DNA of 64,000 bases from Rhodococcus sp. P-2. Lineage in GTDB: Bacteria > Actinomycetota > Actinomycetes > Mycobacteriales > Mycobacteriaceae. Position 1 is the stretch's first letter, and every line of letters begins with the position of its first letter. The stretch covers positions 2,542,001 through 2,606,000 of the forward strand of contig NZ_CP066779.1 of assembly GCF_016598535.1 (NCBI RefSeq), given 5' to 3'. The position numbers were made by a program, and so were the translations under genes. Positions 1 through 7,807 of this stretch are shown here, one piece after another. Under the pieces are notes generated by a model, which was not told where the DNA came from, searched no databases, and worked only from the letters and a program-made list of their open reading frames with translations.

Positions 1-39
1 GCCATGTGCGGTGAGGACTTCATCGAGCAATTCGTTCAT
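1..39 (-). CDS. 5' end of a gene running off the left edge
   Basis: Only the first 13 codons are visible, reading MNELLDEVLTAHG from an ATG at 39. This N-terminus resembles conserved actinobacterial hypothetical proteins that begin with a short 'LLxxVLxAHGG' helix, but 13 residues cannot fix a family. The frame is open to the window edge, and a weak GAAGAG lies upstream. It is divergent in position from nothing nearby; the next gene on the same strand starts at 362. Confidence 0.4.
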   Translation of the reverse strand, partial: MNELLDEVLTAHG

Positions 40-77
40 GATGTGAGACTCTTCGTCCCCTGACGAAATTGGGGAAA

Positions 78-362
78 TCAGCGATCAGACGGCCGCGGGG
101 CTGTAGTTGCGTTCTTCCGGCGGTACCACTGCCAACCCGCAGTGATGATGACAGCGCCGGCGAGGGAGCCCAGGATGCCGCTGGGGCGCAATGATATTCC
201 GTCGCCTGCAATCAAACTCACAAGCAGTCCACCCACCAGCGAACCACCGATTCCAGCGATGAACGCAAAGGTCCAATCCACTCGTGCGGCCTTTTGCCCC
301 AGAATCAACTGGGCTCCCGCTCCGATGACGATCCCGAACAGAAGTATTCCGATGATGAGCAT
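78..362 (-). CDS. GlsB/YeaQ/YmgE-type small membrane protein
   Basis: A 94-residue integral membrane protein of the transglycosylase-associated/GlsB family, linked to general stress responses but of unknown biochemical role. It has three hydrophobic segments (about residues 1-20, 30-52 and 58-77) rich in Gly, as is usual for this family (80-100 aa), and a charged tail. I start it at the internal ATG (MLIIGILLFG) because the first membrane helix begins there; an ATG 11 codons upstream would add only polar residues. Confidence 0.75.
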   Translation of the reverse strand: MLIIGILLFGIVIGAGAQLILGQKAARVDWTFAFIAGIGGSLVGGLLVSLIAGDGISLRPSGILGSLAGAVIITAGWQWYRRKNATTAPRPSDR

Positions 363-489
363 GAGCTGAGGCCCTTTCGTGGAGTGACGGCGCAAGACGC
401 GAACGACTTACTCTGCGCCATCTTTCCGGTATGTCCCCTATGTCGTGGTGAAATCCGTGTGAAAGGTCGTCGTCGCTCACTCCACGCCG

Positions 490-2097
490 CTAGGACGACG
501 CCAGTGTCGTCGCCCAGCGGTAGTCCGCCTTGCCGGCCGGGGTTCGCTTGACTTCATCGACCAGCACGATCGTGCGCGGCACCTTGTATCCAGCCAACGT
601 CTTGCGGCAATGCTCCTGTACCACTTCGAGAGTCAGCTCGTCGGATCCGGGGTAGGTCGCGATCACCGCTGCGACCTGCTGCCCCATGCGCGGGTCGGGT
701 GCAGGGACCACGAGCGCGTCCGATATTGCCGGATGCGCGTGAAGGGCAGCCTCGACCTCCTCCGCGAAGACCTTCTCGCCGCCAGTGTTGATGCACTGTG
801 AGCCGCGGCCCAGGAAGACAATCGTCCCGTCCGCTTCGACCTTGCCCATGTCGCCGAGCACCGAAAGGCGGGTGCCGTCGGCACGGGTCGGGAACGTGCG
901 GGCGGTCTTCTCTTCGTCCTTGTAGTACCCGAGCGGGACGTTTCCGATACGCGCGATGTAGCCCACGTCGTCGGAGCCGGCGGGGATCTCTTCGAGACGC
1001 TCGTCGACCAGGATCATGTTGGGTGAGGGTGGCATTCGCAGATTGCCCGCCTCGTCGATGGAGAAGGCCCCGTCGTTACCGGACTCGGAGGCTCCGAAGT
1101 TGTCGCGCAACAGTAGGTCCGGCTTCACTGCCAGCATGCGATCCCGAACACTCGTGGACCAGATCGCGCCACCCGACGTGATCGAGAAAAGGGTGCTGAA
1201 ATCGACCTCGTCTTTGCGTCGTTCCATCTCGTCGACCAACGGGAGTCCCATGCCGTCGCCGACGATCAAGATCACCTGTACCGAATCCTTCTCGATCGCT
1301 TCGACAACCTTCTCCGCGTCGAACTCGCGCCGTAGAACAACTCGCGCACCGAGCGTGAGGAAGGTGAACAGCGAGTACAACGCGGCGCCATGCATCAGCG
1401 GGGCGGCAATGAGGAACGAGAGTTCCGGAAATTCCTTTGCAGCACTGGCAATCTCGGCAAGGTCCTGTCGCGCTTCCTCTCCGTACGGATTTCCGCCGGA
1501 GAGCGGCTTACGGAAGAAGTCGTCATGACGCCACATGACGCCCTTCGGATATCCGGTGGTCCCGCCGGTGTAGAGGAGGTACACGTCGTCGCCCGAACGA
1601 GCGTCGAACTCCCCCACTGGCGACTGTTCACGGGCGTCGTCGGACGAAACTACAGAAACTTCATGCGCTTTCGCTGCGGCGACCAGTTCTGCGTCGATCT
1701 CGCCGATCACGATCACCGTCTTGACCTTCGGGCATGCACCGAAGAGGGAAGCAAGGACACGCTGATGCTCGGGCAGTTCCACGACCACCGCGACCGAATC
1801 GGAGTTGGTGAAGATGTACTCCAGTTCAGCGGGCGTGTATCGGTAGTTCACGTTGATCGGAACCGCGCGGATCTTGATCAACCCGAGGATCGACGTGACA
1901 TGTTCGACGCTGTTCTTCAGGAACAGAGCTACATGATCGCCACGTGAGATACCGGCTTTCGCGAGCAGATTGGCGGTTCGGTTGGCTTCCGCATCCAACT
2001 GAGCGTAGGAGAAGTTCTCTCCCTCGTAAGTCAAGGCGACGCGATCAGGTACCGAGCTGGCGACGGTTTCGAATACATCAGCGAGGTTGAACTGCAT
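490..2097 (-). CDS. Acyl-CoA synthetase (AMP-forming, FadD-type)
   Basis: A 535-residue member of the adenylate-forming ligase superfamily, which activates a carboxylic acid to acyl-AMP and then to the CoA thioester. The P-loop-like A3 motif YTGGTTGYPKG lies near residues 177-187, followed by the A5-type region (DNFGASESG) and a C-terminal domain with the catalytic-lysine segment TPAGKADYRW. Length is normal. The fairly polar N-terminus has no signal. The natural substrate (fatty acid, steroid side chain or other) cannot be told from the sequence. No partner genes are adjacent, so it is probably monocistronic. Confidence 0.9.
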   Translation of the reverse strand: MQFNLADVFETVASSVPDRVALTYEGENFSYAQLDAEANRTANLLAKAGISRGDHVALFLKNSVEHVTSILGLIKIRAVPINVNYRYTPAELEYIFTNSDSVAVVVELPEHQRVLASLFGACPKVKTVIVIGEIDAELVAAAKAHEVSVVSSDDAREQSPVGEFDARSGDDVYLLYTGGTTGYPKGVMWRHDDFFRKPLSGGNPYGEEARQDLAEIASAAKEFPELSFLIAAPLMHGAALYSLFTFLTLGARVVLRREFDAEKVVEAIEKDSVQVILIVGDGMGLPLVDEMERRKDEVDFSTLFSITSGGAIWSTSVRDRMLAVKPDLLLRDNFGASESGNDGAFSIDEAGNLRMPPSPNMILVDERLEEIPAGSDDVGYIARIGNVPLGYYKDEEKTARTFPTRADGTRLSVLGDMGKVEADGTIVFLGRGSQCINTGGEKVFAEEVEAALHAHPAISDALVVPAPDPRMGQQVAAVIATYPGSDELTLEVVQEHCRKTLAGYKVPRTIVLVDEVKRTPAGKADYRWATTLASS

Positions 2098-2200
2098 CGT
2101 CTTCCCTTTCAGAGTCTGCGCCGCGATATCGAGGCATACAACCCTGAATCTAGAACACGTTCCATGTCACGCGAGGCGAAACGGAACGATTAGCTGATCA

Positions 2201-2389
2201 TTACCTGGACCTGACTATCGGTGCGGCAACGGCCGAGGCTGCCCCGCCCGACATCCATTCGGTGAGCAGGGTCTGCCACGACCCACAATGACAGCGCAGA
2301 TAGGTGACCGTCCCCTCGCTGGTCCGATGCAGGGATTCGACCTCCCAGCGGTGGATGCAACCGATCGGCGTGAGCTCTGTTTTCTTCAT
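2201..2389 (-). CDS. Small conserved Cys-containing protein
   Basis: A 62-residue protein starting at MKKTELTPIG, with 'CIHRW' then 'YLRCHCGSW' spaced like a small zinc ribbon or knuckle. Short proteins with this 'HRW...HRTSEG...YLRC.CG' pattern are common in actinobacteria and have no known role. It is divergent from the CGNR-domain gene, with only 25 bp between starts, so the two probably share a promoter region. An upstream in-frame start would overlap that gene and is less likely. Confidence 0.6.
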   Translation of the reverse strand: MKKTELTPIGCIHRWEVESLHRTSEGTVTYLRCHCGSWQTLLTEWMSGGAASAVAAPIVRSR

Positions 2390-2414
2390 GCACCGAGCAT
2401 GATGTAATGGCATT

Positions 2415-2930
2415 GTGCATCTCAACCCTTACGGTGAATATGCGGTGACATTGGCCGCCGACCTGGCCAATCGAAATCCCGAGAGCTTGACCGAACTAGT
2501 CGAACGCTGCGTCGATGCAGGCATCATTCTCGATTTCCCCATCGCCGAGAAGGACCTCGACGAGACCCTCGACCTTCTGATCGAGTGGTCGAAAATCGTC
2601 GACGTCACGGAGGAGGCAGCCCGCGCCGAACTCGTGAACGTCATGCTCGAGCAAGCGTCGGCGTATCCGCGTATGACCAACCACGCGAACGACGGCTGGC
2701 ATCTGCACTACCGCGATCCCCAACAATCACTCGCCGAGGTCCTCAAGGCACTCTTCTCGGTGGGCACGGCGCTACACCTCGTCGGCCGCGGCATGCACCG
2801 ATTAGGTCGATGCACCCTGGACGAGTGCACCAACATCTACGCGGACACCTCCCGCAACGGCAATCAGCGGTACTGCTCCCCAACGTGCGCGAATCGCGAC
2901 GCGGTGCGACGTCATCGTGCACGCAAGTGA
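2415..2930 (+). CDS. CGNR zinc-finger (ABATE domain) transcription regulator
   Basis: A 171-residue protein with an N-terminal ABATE-type domain (stress-induced, predicted ligand binding) and a C-terminal CGNR zinc finger. Here the finger reads C-x4-C...RYCSPTCANRDAVRRHRARK: Cys pairs around residues 132-137 and 153-157, then the basic DNA-binding helix. In this copy the canonical CGNR tetrapeptide is 'CANR'. The start is a GTG at 2415, matching the usual N-terminus. It ends 11 bp from the convergent secreted-protein gene. The target is unknown. Confidence 0.85.
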   Translation: MHLNPYGEYAVTLAADLANRNPESLTELVERCVDAGIILDFPIAEKDLDETLDLLIEWSKIVDVTEEAARAELVNVMLEQASAYPRMTNHANDGWHLHYRDPQQSLAEVLKALFSVGTALHLVGRGMHRLGRCTLDECTNIYADTSRNGNQRYCSPTCANRDAVRRHRARK

Positions 2931-2940
2931 GCTGCACCTA

Positions 2941-3573
2941 CTACGACGTGGGACCCACTACCTCGAAATCCGAGCCACCTTGGTACTCGAACTGAAAGCT
3001 ACCGCCGCTGCTTCCCGAGTTGATGCGATTCCACGCGTCGATCAAGTCCTGAACCGTGGTGTATCCCAGATCCTCCAAAGATCCTGAGAGACTTCCGGTT
3101 CCTGCGCCCTCGAACCAGCCGCCGACCACAACTGCCTGCGGGATCGCGATAGTGGGGTTGGTCGGATCGAGCAGTCGAACACACGCTCCCGCAACGGCGT
3201 AGACGCCGGCCGGCAGATTGCCGACGGTCCGGGTGATCGTCTGGCCAGGCGAAACGGCGAACAGATCGAGGATGTTACTGACGGTCGGATACACCAACAC
3301 GCCAGGCTGGAGCAGCTTCGCCGGATCACGAATCACGTCGGAAACATCCCTGGCATTGAGGATCGCCACCGTGCAGTTGATGAAGCTGAACCGCGGGTTC
3401 GGGTTGGTGACGGTGAAGGTGATCGCATTGTCCGCTGCGCTCACCGACACCGGAGGCGGGAGAATCGCCGGTGCTGCCGACGCCGTCGCCGGAGACATGA
3501 CAACCAGTCCCACGACGGCGGCCGACGCCGCGGCAATGCTTCCGATGGCGCGTTTGAATCCACGACTTCGCAT
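2941..3573 (-). CDS. Secreted hypothetical protein (paralogue 1)
   Basis: A 210-residue exported protein. It has a basic N-terminus (MRSRGFKRAIG), a hydrophobic stretch and an Ala-rich signal peptidase I site around ATASA-AP (about residue 34). The mature part is predicted all-beta: 'ITFTVTNPNPRFSFINC', then a stretch near 'VYPTVSNILDLFAVSPGQTI' and a Cys pair (FINC...GACV) that could form a disulphide. The neighbouring gene encodes a clear paralogue. I do not recognise a named family; similar secreted proteins occur in Rhodococcus and Nocardia. Confidence 0.7.
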   Translation of the reverse strand: MRSRGFKRAIGSIAAASAAVVGLVVMSPATASAAPAILPPPVSVSAADNAITFTVTNPNPRFSFINCTVAILNARDVSDVIRDPAKLLQPGVLVYPTVSNILDLFAVSPGQTITRTVGNLPAGVYAVAGACVRLLDPTNPTIAIPQAVVVGGWFEGAGTGSLSGSLEDLGYTTVQDLIDAWNRINSGSSGGSFQFEYQGGSDFEVVGPTS

Positions 3574-3661
3574 TTTCCGAACCTCCAGGCAAGTCGGTCA
3601 GATCACCAGATGCATGAAGAATAGACCGCTCAGTCGGAAAATTGGGGAGGCAGACGGTGCG

Positions 3662-4198
3662 CTACCCGAAAAGGCCCTCGGCGCTGCCACTGCCGAACAG
3701 GTCGCTCAAGCTGCCGGTATTGATGCCGCTGAACGGTCCGCCGATGACAACGAGGCTTGGTACGCCAGGAACCGGCTTGCCCAACGTCTCGAGATCGAGA
3801 AGATCGAAGCAGGCACCGAGCACGGCGTAGGTTCCGTCCGGAACATCGGTCACGGTGTTGGTGACCGTCTGCCCCTTGCCCACGTCGAACAGCGAGGCCG
3901 GATCGGTGATCTTGGGGTACACCACAAGGTTCGGATCGAGCAGTTTCAGCGGATCATCAAGCACAGCAGCAGAATCCGCGGCGTTGACGACAAACGCCTG
4001 ACACAACGGGGCAATGCCCGTGTTGTTGTTCGTGATCGTCAGTGCCAGATCGTTTCCGGTCACCTTGTACGAGACGACCGGCGGGACCACCTCGGCCGAC
4101 GCAGTTGCAGGATTGACCATCGCGACGCCTGCCGCGGTTGCAGCGGCAACCGCGACGGTTCCCACTACGCGACGTACTCCACTCGTGCCCAGCTTCAT
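3662..4198 (-). CDS. Secreted hypothetical protein (paralogue 2)
   Basis: A 178-residue exported protein, paralogous to the product of the next gene downstream. Shared features include 'VVYPKITDPASLFDVGKGQT' against 'VYPTVSNILDLFAVSPGQT', 'GTYAVLGACFDLLDL' and the C-terminal 'INTGSLSDLFG'. Signal peptide: MKLGTSGVRRVVG, hydrophobic core, cleavage near ATASA-EV. I start at 4198 because AAAGGAACC sits just upstream; the longer frame lacks a signal peptide at its start. The tandem pair probably arose by duplication and may be co-transcribed (88 bp gap). Confidence 0.7.
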   Translation of the reverse strand: MKLGTSGVRRVVGTVAVAAATAAGVAMVNPATASAEVVPPVVSYKVTGNDLALTITNNNTGIAPLCQAFVVNAADSAAVLDDPLKLLDPNLVVYPKITDPASLFDVGKGQTVTNTVTDVPDGTYAVLGACFDLLDLETLGKPVPGVPSLVVIGGPFSGINTGSLSDLFGSGSAEGLFG

Positions 4199-4297
4199 CG
4201 AGGTTCCTTTCGTACTGCGCCTTGAGTTCGGCAACAGTGCGCAGCCTAGATCGGATCTAGCGCCCGAAATGGCCCAATTGTCCCGCCAGGAGGTCAT

Positions 4298-4313
4298 TCC
4301 CGAAAGATCGGGA
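4298..4313 (-). terminator. Hairpin after ssuD
   Basis: TCCCGA-AAGA-TCGGGA forms a perfect 6-bp stem with a 4-base loop, 36 bp beyond the stop of the monooxygenase gene on the minus strand. There is no T-run, which is common for actinobacterial terminators. Confidence 0.45.
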
Positions 4314-4348
4314 CATACGTCCCCTTCTCGAAGAGTTCGCTGTTCGAC

Positions 4349-5512
4349 TCAGTTCCCACTGGAGACGAAGGGCGTTCGCACCGGTCCGCCGGCCGTACCG
4401 TGCGGTGCCACCAATCCACGCTTTTCGAGGATCGGACGCACGCCCTCACCGAACTGATACGCCTCTTCGAGATGCGGATAGCCCGACAGTACGAAGTGAT
4501 CCAGACCGATCGCCGCGTACTCGGCAATCCGATCAGCCACTTCTTGGTGCGAACCGACCAATGCGGTGCCCGCTCCCCCTCGGACCAACCCGACGCCGGT
4601 CCACAGGTTCGGCGCAATTTCCAACGACCTTGCTCCGACGCCCTGCTTGTAAGCCGAACCGCCGCCGTGCAATTCCAGCATCCGACGCTGACCCTCGGAG
4701 CCGGATCGCGCAAGACTCGCCTGAGCCTGCTCGACGGTCGCCGGGTCGAGCGCGCTGAGCAGCCGATCCGCTTCTGCCCATGCCTGTTCCGAGGTGTCCC
4801 GGCTTATGACGTGCAAACGGATTCCGTAGTCGAGGTGACGACCTTGAACTTCCGCGAGGTCACGAATCCAGGCGATCTTGGCGGCGACAGCGGACGGCGT
4901 CTCACCCCAGGTGAGGTAGGTGTCGGCGTAACGCGATGCGACGGTTCCGGCTGCCGGCGAGGATCCGCCGAAGAAGATCGGCGGTACCGGATCCGGAATA
5001 CGCTGCAGCGTAGCTTTTTCCACGTTGACATACTCACCGGAAAAATCGACTGGCCCGTTACCGGACCACAGCTGGCGGATCACGTCGAGGAACTCACCGC
5101 ATCGTGCGTACCGCTGGTTCTTGTCGAGGAAATCACCGAACGTGCGCTGCTCGTGGTCCTCCCCGCCGGTCACGACGTTGAGCAGCAGACGACCGCCCGA
5201 CTGCCATTGGAAGGTTGCGGCCATCTGGGCGGCCAGCGTGGGGCTGAGCAATCCCGGTCGCAGAGCAACCAGAAACTTGAGTGTCTCGGTGGTCTCGATC
5301 ATCATCGCCGTCGTCAGCCATGCGTCTTCACACCACGCGCCGGTGGGCGTGAGGACGGCTTCGAAACCGTTCGTCTCGGCGGCCGCACCGATCTGGTTGA
5401 GGTATTTCAGCGTCGCCGGACGATCACCGGACATCGAGCTGCCGTGCCCACCCGCCATCAGATTCCGGGAATCACCGTAAGTAGGCAAGAACCAGTGGAA
5501 GCGCAGTGACAC
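4349..5512 (-). CDS. ssuD: FMNH2-dependent alkanesulfonate monooxygenase (SsuD-type)
   Basis: A 387-residue bacterial luciferase-family TIM-barrel enzyme that uses FMNH2 from a separate reductase to split the C-S bond of alkanesulfonates, giving sulfite and an aldehyde. It has the typical SsuD start (RFHWFLPTYGDSR), 'RPGLLSPTLAAQMAATFQWQSGGRLLLNVVTGG' spread over residues 84-118, and the C-terminal 'FVLSGYPHLEEAYQFGEGVRPIL' region. No SsuABC transporter or reductase adjoins it; the divergent neighbour is an MHS-type transporter, which might supply a substrate. A short dyad lies in the shared promoter. Confidence 0.85.
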   Translation of the reverse strand: MSLRFHWFLPTYGDSRNLMAGGHGSSMSGDRPATLKYLNQIGAAAETNGFEAVLTPTGAWCEDAWLTTAMMIETTETLKFLVALRPGLLSPTLAAQMAATFQWQSGGRLLLNVVTGGEDHEQRTFGDFLDKNQRYARCGEFLDVIRQLWSGNGPVDFSGEYVNVEKATLQRIPDPVPPIFFGGSSPAAGTVASRYADTYLTWGETPSAVAAKIAWIRDLAEVQGRHLDYGIRLHVISRDTSEQAWAEADRLLSALDPATVEQAQASLARSGSEGQRRMLELHGGGSAYKQGVGARSLEIAPNLWTGVGLVRGGAGTALVGSHQEVADRIAEYAAIGLDHFVLSGYPHLEEAYQFGEGVRPILEKRGLVAPHGTAGGPVRTPFVSSGN

Positions 5513-5580
5513 GGTGATTCCTTTCGTCGACGAACAGGCAGAACTCTTCTGTCATTACAACCACACTCCACCTCGAAGAA

Positions 5581-5599
5581 CAGGGTTGAAATCACCCTG
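5581..5599. promoter_or_regulatory. Dyad in ssuD/MFS divergent promoter
   Basis: CAGGGT-TGAAATC-ACCCTG is a 6-bp perfect inverted repeat in the 157-bp region between the divergent monooxygenase and transporter starts. It could be an operator; the binding regulator is unknown. Confidence 0.35.
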
Positions 5600-5669
5600 A
5601 TCGCTATGGGTGCCCACTTTCGGCTCCGGCGATACTTTCGTGAATTTGCACCGCTACCCGGGGGCTCCG

Positions 5670-7001
5670 ATGACCACGTTTGCCGAAGTCGAGCACAATT
5701 CACCGTTCTCGAACGAGACCGACGGTGAGCGACGTTCCAGACTGAGAACCGTCGTCGCCGCAAGCCTGCTCGGCACGACGGTCGAGTGGTACGACTTCTT
5801 CCTCTACGCGACGGCCGCGAGCCTGGTCTTCAACCAACTGTTCTTCCCCAATCAGAGTTCCTTCGTCGGGACCATGCTTTCTTTTGCGACCTTCGCGGTC
5901 GGCTTTCTCGTTCGCCCTATCGGTGGAGTGGTGTTCGGTCACATCGGCGATCGCATCGGACGCAAGAAGACGCTTGCTCTCACAATGTTCATCATGGGTA
6001 TCGCGACGGCGCTCATGGGTGTTCTTCCGACCGCCGCTCAGATCGGGGTTGTTGCTCCGATTCTGCTTCTGCTGCTTCGTATCCTGCAGGGATTTGCTCT
6101 CGGTGGCGAGTGGGCCGGAGCCGTTCTCCTGGCGGTGGAGCACAGCCCGGAGAAGAAGCGTGGCCTGTTCGGCAGCATCCCGCAGATCGGATTGGCTCTC
6201 GGGTTGGCATTGGGCACAGGAATGTTCGCGCTCCTTCAAACAGTCTTCGACGACGAACAGTTTCTCCGTTTCGGCTGGCGCATAGCCTTCGTTCTGAGCT
6301 TGGTTCTCGTGATCGTGGGGTTGGTGGTCCGTTTGAAGGTGGACGAGACGCCCGCCTTTCAGGCCGTTCGCGACCTCGAACAACGCTCCTCCGCCCCGCT
6401 CAAGGAAGTCTTCCAAGGAAAGGTCGCCCGAAACACCGTACTGGGCATGCTGTCTCGCTGGGGCGAAGGCGCTGCCTTCAATACCTGGGGCGTCTTTGCA
6501 ATCACGTATGCAACCAAGACTCTGCATTTCGAGAAGGTTCCCGTACTTCTCGTAGTCACCGTCGCCGCGGTCGTGATGGCGATCTTGCTGCCGTTTTCCG
6601 GTTTACTCACCGATCGGTTCGGCCCGCAACGGGTCTACATCGTGGGCATCGCCGCGTACGGCCTCGCGATCTTCCCCGCCTTCGCATTGTTCGGGACCGA
6701 GAACCTTCTGCTCTTCGGAGTCGCGATGGTCGTGGTCTTCGGAGTGATTCATGCCTTGTTCTACGGCGCCCAGGGAACGCTCTACGCCAGCCTCTACCCC
6801 ACCGAAATCAGATACACCGGCTTGTCTGTCGTTTATCAGTTCTCGGGCATCTACGCCTCCGGCGTCACTCCCCTGATTCTGACTGCACTGATCGGCGCCA
6901 GCGGCGGTTCACCGTGGCTGGCCTGTGGGTATCTGGTTGCCACGTCGGTGATCAGCGTCGTTGCCACTGCGGCGATCAGGAAGAGTGATCTGCATCTGTA
7001 G
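5670..7001 (+). CDS. MFS transporter, metabolite:H+ symporter (MHS) type
   Basis: A 443-residue 12-TM permease of the MHS/ShiA-ProP branch of the major facilitator superfamily. The family signature is clear: 'GTTVEWYDFFLYATAASLVF' in TM1, 'RPIGGVVFGHIGDRIGRKK' in loop 2-3 and 'ILQGFALGGEWAGAVLL' in TM5. Such proteins bring in organic acids or osmolytes. I start at 5670 (MTTFAEVEH) behind a GGGGG tract, since the upstream 20 codons look non-coding. The substrate is unknown; the divergent SsuD-like gene suggests a sulfonate as one option. Confidence 0.85.
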   Translation: MTTFAEVEHNSPFSNETDGERRSRLRTVVAASLLGTTVEWYDFFLYATAASLVFNQLFFPNQSSFVGTMLSFATFAVGFLVRPIGGVVFGHIGDRIGRKKTLALTMFIMGIATALMGVLPTAAQIGVVAPILLLLLRILQGFALGGEWAGAVLLAVEHSPEKKRGLFGSIPQIGLALGLALGTGMFALLQTVFDDEQFLRFGWRIAFVLSLVLVIVGLVVRLKVDETPAFQAVRDLEQRSSAPLKEVFQGKVARNTVLGMLSRWGEGAAFNTWGVFAITYATKTLHFEKVPVLLVVTVAAVVMAILLPFSGLLTDRFGPQRVYIVGIAAYGLAIFPAFALFGTENLLLFGVAMVVVFGVIHALFYGAQGTLYASLYPTEIRYTGLSVVYQFSGIYASGVTPLILTALIGASGGSPWLACGYLVATSVISVVATAAIRKSDLHL

Positions 7002-7096
7002 CGATCACACCTGAATATCCGTATCTATTGCACATTCACTAGATATGCATAGAAATACCTGAGAAGAAGAACAGCTCGAGATACGCCTACGCATCG

Positions 7097-7112
7097 GATA
7101 CATCGGTGTATC
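7097..7112. promoter_or_regulatory. Palindromic TetR operator candidate
   Basis: GATACA-TCGG-TGTATC, a perfect 6-bp inverted repeat, lies 30 bp upstream of the TetR-family start and inside its likely promoter. Size and position suit autoregulation by that repressor. Confidence 0.5.
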
Positions 7113-7141
7113 GTTTGGGGTCCACCCCGACGGAGGCGCCG

Positions 7142-7807
7142 ATGACGACTGGAACGGACAACTCGCCGGCCAAGCGTGTCACCAAACGCCGTGGTCAGAC
7201 CCGGCAGCGACTGCTCGACGCGGCCGCGGACGTCTTCTCCGAATCCGGGTTCGGACACGCAACGGTCGAGCAGATCTGCGAACGCGGCGGTTACTCCCGA
7301 GGCGCGTTCTACTCCAACTTCGATTCACTCGACGAACTGTTCTTCGCGATGTGGGAGCAGCGATCTGCAGCAATGCTCGCCGATCTGCGGTTGGCGACGG
7401 AGTCGATCACCGCCGGCAACGCCGTCGACATCCATTCCGCCGTGGCCCGAATCGTGTCCGTGGTTCCGGTCGACCCGCAGTGGTACCGGATCAACGCGGA
7501 ATTCACAGCCCACGCGCTCCGCAACCCGGCACTTCGTCAGGCGCTTGCCGACCGTGAAGACGCAATTCTTCGGACCCTGCTTCCCATCGTGGAGTCCGCA
7601 CTCAGCGATGTCGGTCGAACAATCGTCGGTGACCCGACGTCGTTGGGACGAGCATTGGTCGCAGTTCACGACGGCACGAGCGTCCAGTGCCTCGTCGATA
7701 CCGACACCAGCGCCGCCTTCGCGCTGCGTCGCGATATCTTCACTCGAATCCTGCTGTCCTACAGCGAAATAATCCAGAACAACCAATCTGAAGAGGAGCT
7801 GTCGTGA
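7142..7807 (+). CDS. TetR-family regulator of the KstD-like dehydrogenase
   Basis: A 221-residue one-component repressor. The N-terminal helix-turn-helix is typical (TRQRLLDAAADVFSESGFGH... ICERGGYSRGAFYSNFDSLDEL, about residues 21-66), and the C-terminal half is a variable ligand domain. The start at 7142 follows GGAGG at proper spacing. The stop overlaps the GTG of the flavoprotein gene (GTGA), so both are translated from one message and the repressor probably controls the flavoprotein. The ligand is unknown; a steroid-like compound is plausible from the neighbour. Confidence 0.85.
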   Translation: MTTGTDNSPAKRVTKRRGQTRQRLLDAAADVFSESGFGHATVEQICERGGYSRGAFYSNFDSLDELFFAMWEQRSAAMLADLRLATESITAGNAVDIHSAVARIVSVVPVDPQWYRINAEFTAHALRNPALRQALADREDAILRTLLPIVESALSDVGRTIVGDPTSLGRALVAVHDGTSVQCLVDTDTSAAFALRRDIFTRILLSYSEIIQNNQSEEELS

